Of a stretch of 64,000 nucleotides of DNA, positions 62,819-64,000 are shown piece after piece. A model generated the notes under the pieces. That model did no database searches. It saw nothing but the letters and a program-made list of their open reading frames with translations, and was not told the DNA's origin. This stretch comes from JADCCX01 sp051649305 (lineage in GTDB: Bacteria; Pseudomonadota; Alphaproteobacteria; Rhizobiales; Beijerinckiaceae), in contig JBOFGV010000048.1 of assembly GCA_051649305.1 (NCBI GenBank), positions 1 to 64,000 of the forward strand, read 5' to 3'. Position 1 is the stretch's first letter. The number at the start of each line of letters is the position of its first letter. The position numbers and the translations under genes were made by a program.

Positions 62819-63637
62819 TCAACCCGGCCATAGAAAACGGTTGGCGACCGAGCCAATCGCTTTGAATTGCGGTAGAATGTAACTGTTCATGAAAAGCATT
62901 AAAATCGGTAGAAGCGCGACGACCAGCAGGTTCTTGAAGCTGGAGCTCAGCTCCGTGATCTGTAGCTGCTGGGCGAACCGGCCGAGGAAACCCACAGCGA
63001 GATCGATGATGAACAGGCCCAACAGCAGCGGTGCGCCAAGTACAAAACCAAGGCGTACGACCTCCGCCAGGAATGCGCCAAGACCCTGAGCAGTGTTCAG
63101 TGATGGCGGTGGGACGAAGCTCAAAACTGGCCACGCCTGATAAGAGTCATGAACGGCGCGAAGCACGATCATCAGGCCATCGCTGGTGGCGAAAAAGAGT
63201 AGAGCGACAATCATGAGAAACTGTCCCGTCACCGTTGTTTCGCTGGCGTTCACAGGATCCGATACGTTGGCTTGGCTAGCCCCCCGCGACTGATCAATCA
63301 GGTCCCCCGCTGCTTGGAGCGCCCAGAAAGGCAAGCCGAGCACCACGCCGAGCAGAAGTCCGACGACAACTTCCTTAAATGAAAGAAGCAACAGCTGAAC
63401 AGGATTGAAGGATGCGCCCGTGCGCAATTCGAAGTGGGTAGCGAGCACGACAGGAAGGGAAAGCGCGACAGCGACGCAAAAACGGATCAGCCCCTCGACC
63501 TGTGCTTGCGTAAATGCTGGAAAGGCCATCATGACACCAAAGAGCCGGGCAGATCCAAGAATGAGTGCGGCCAGTAACGCCTGTTGATCGGCGCTTTCGG
63601 AGAAGGGAAGCCCCGCGAACATTCCGTCACCGGACAA
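62819..63637 (-). CDS. sctT: Type III secretion export apparatus protein SctT (YscT/HrcT)
   Basis: A 272-residue membrane protein with about six to seven hydrophobic segments. GDLIDQSRGASQANVSDP near residue 112 is the typical SctT/FliR block, and the C-terminal FMNSYILPQFKAIGS is also usual. The gene order R-S-T-U and the SctS sequence indicate a non-flagellar system. It overlaps sctS by 11 nt. Confidence 0.9.
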   Translation of the reverse strand: MSGDGMFAGLPFSESADQQALLAALILGSARLFGVMMAFPAFTQAQVEGLIRFCVAVALSLPVVLATHFELRTGASFNPVQLLLLSFKEVVVGLLLGVVLGLPFWALQAAGDLIDQSRGASQANVSDPVNASETTVTGQFLMIVALLFFATSDGLMIVLRAVHDSYQAWPVLSFVPPPSLNTAQGLGAFLAEVVRLGFVLGAPLLLGLFIIDLAVGFLGRFAQQLQITELSSSFKNLLVVALLPILMLFMNSYILPQFKAIGSVANRFLWPG

Positions 63638-63893
63638 TGCGGTGGAAGTTCATGAAGAGATCGCGTGTGAACGCCACCAGCGGCTCCGACAACCAGAACC
63701 CCATGAGCAAAAGGACGGCGGTCACGGCGACCGCCTTGGCGATCTGGGGAAATGTCTGATCCTGTATCTGGGTGACCGCCTGCAGCACGCCCATGCAAAG
63801 CCCAACTATGGCGGCCACGGCGAGCACCGGCCCGGCAAAGACAAGCATCGCCATGGCGCCCTGGTAGAGATAGGTCGAAAGCGTCATGCTCAT
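63627..63893 (-). CDS. sctS: Type III secretion export apparatus protein SctS (YscS/HrcS)
   Basis: An 88-residue protein with two membrane helices (about 12-38 and 52-75) and the block QAVTQIQDQTFPQIAKAVAV. QIQDQT is the SctS form; flagellar FliQ usually reads QIQEQT. It starts 3 bp after the stop of sctR. Confidence 0.9.
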   Translation of the reverse strand: MSMTLSTYLYQGAMAMLVFAGPVLAVAAIVGLCMGVLQAVTQIQDQTFPQIAKAVAVTAVLLLMGFWLSEPLVAFTRDLFMNFHRIVR

Positions 63894-63896
63894 GAG

Positions 63897-64000
63897 TCAG
63901 GTCACATAAGTCAGGATAAGGCCCTGGAAGAGCCGGGTCCAACCCTCAACGGCAACGAAGAGCAGCAGTTTCAGTGGAGTTGAAACAACAGTCGGTGACA
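63897..64000 (-). CDS. sctR: Type III secretion export apparatus protein SctR, C-terminal end (partial)
   Basis: The last 33 codons of a gene that enters from beyond the window: STPLKLLLFVAVEGWTRLFQ, then GLILTYVT and TGA (63897-63899). This matches the conserved end of SctR/YscR (STPIKL...LDGW...GLIL). The position directly before sctS fits the R-S-T-U order. Confidence 0.82.
   Translation of the reverse strand, partial: SPTVVSTPLKLLLFVAVEGWTRLFQGLILTYVT

Noticed and set aside
61757..64000. Interpretation as flagellar fliP/fliQ/fliR/flhB
   Set aside because: The QIQDQT form of the small subunit, the R-S-T-U order and the SctR ending point to a non-flagellar system, although a flagellar relative cannot be excluded entirely.
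1..64000. CRISPR arrays, rRNA and tRNA genes
   Set aside because: No regularly spaced repeats or recognisable cloverleaf or ribosomal sequences were seen by eye; a tRNA scan would be decisive.

Overview
The window reads as DNA of a Hyphomicrobiales (Rhizobiales-type) alphaproteobacterium. This rests on a repABC plasmid-replication cassette, a rhizobial-style phn operon with PHO boxes, ExoY/ExoF/ExoP-type exopolysaccharide genes and many 1-8 bp start/stop overlaps. No rRNA, tRNA or CRISPR was seen. At least part of the window is, or was, plasmid DNA; whether the rest is chromosome cannot be decided from the sequence.

1-13.8 kb is a phosphate-starvation and phosphonate block: a metallophosphoesterase, a secreted phytase-family esterase, the phosphonate ABC transporter (phnC, phnD, two phnE) and a tightly overlapped C-P lyase operon (phnGHIJKL, a hexapeptide acyltransferase, phnMN, a 2H-phosphoesterase-like gene). 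PHO boxes precede the phytase-like gene, phnC and phnG.

13.8-19.5 kb is a reverse-strand operon: LacI regulator, solute-binding protein, two permeases, ATPase and a second phosphodiesterase, behind a perfect 20-bp operator palindrome. It looks like import plus hydrolysis of a phosphoester. 19.7-31.9 kb is a carboxylate or sugar-acid catabolic island: PdxA2-like and DapA-like enzymes, a tripartite tricarboxylate transporter (TctABC), an SAF-domain dehydrogenase, a GntR/FCD regulator, a TIM-barrel amidohydrolase, a beta-hydroxyacid dehydrogenase and a TRAP transporter. Four copies of a GTATGCTG-type motif lie before its transcription units, which suggests one GntR regulon.

31.9-36.1 kb holds remains of a large ParB-like gene and two AAA/DUF4143 ATPases. 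36.1-54.0 kb is an exopolysaccharide locus: unknown protein, amber-split Wzy-like polymerase, glycosyltransferases, export protein, Wzc/ExoP-like co-polymerase with a damaged Walker A, ExoY-like initiating transferase, FkbM methyltransferase, ExoX-like small membrane protein, HAD protein plus partner, Wzx-like flippase, GH16 glycanase, and a ManC cupin fragment.

54.4-59.4 kb carries a RES/Xre toxin-antitoxin pair, a nuclease-like unknown gene and repABC, in which repC has lost its middle part while the repB-repC antisense RNA remains. 59.9-61.7 kb is nested insertion-sequence debris: an IS21-type end inside an IS3 orfA. 61.8-64.0 kb is the end of a non-flagellar type III secretion export cluster (sctR partial, sctS, sctT, sctU); its SctU lacks the NPTH autocleavage motif.
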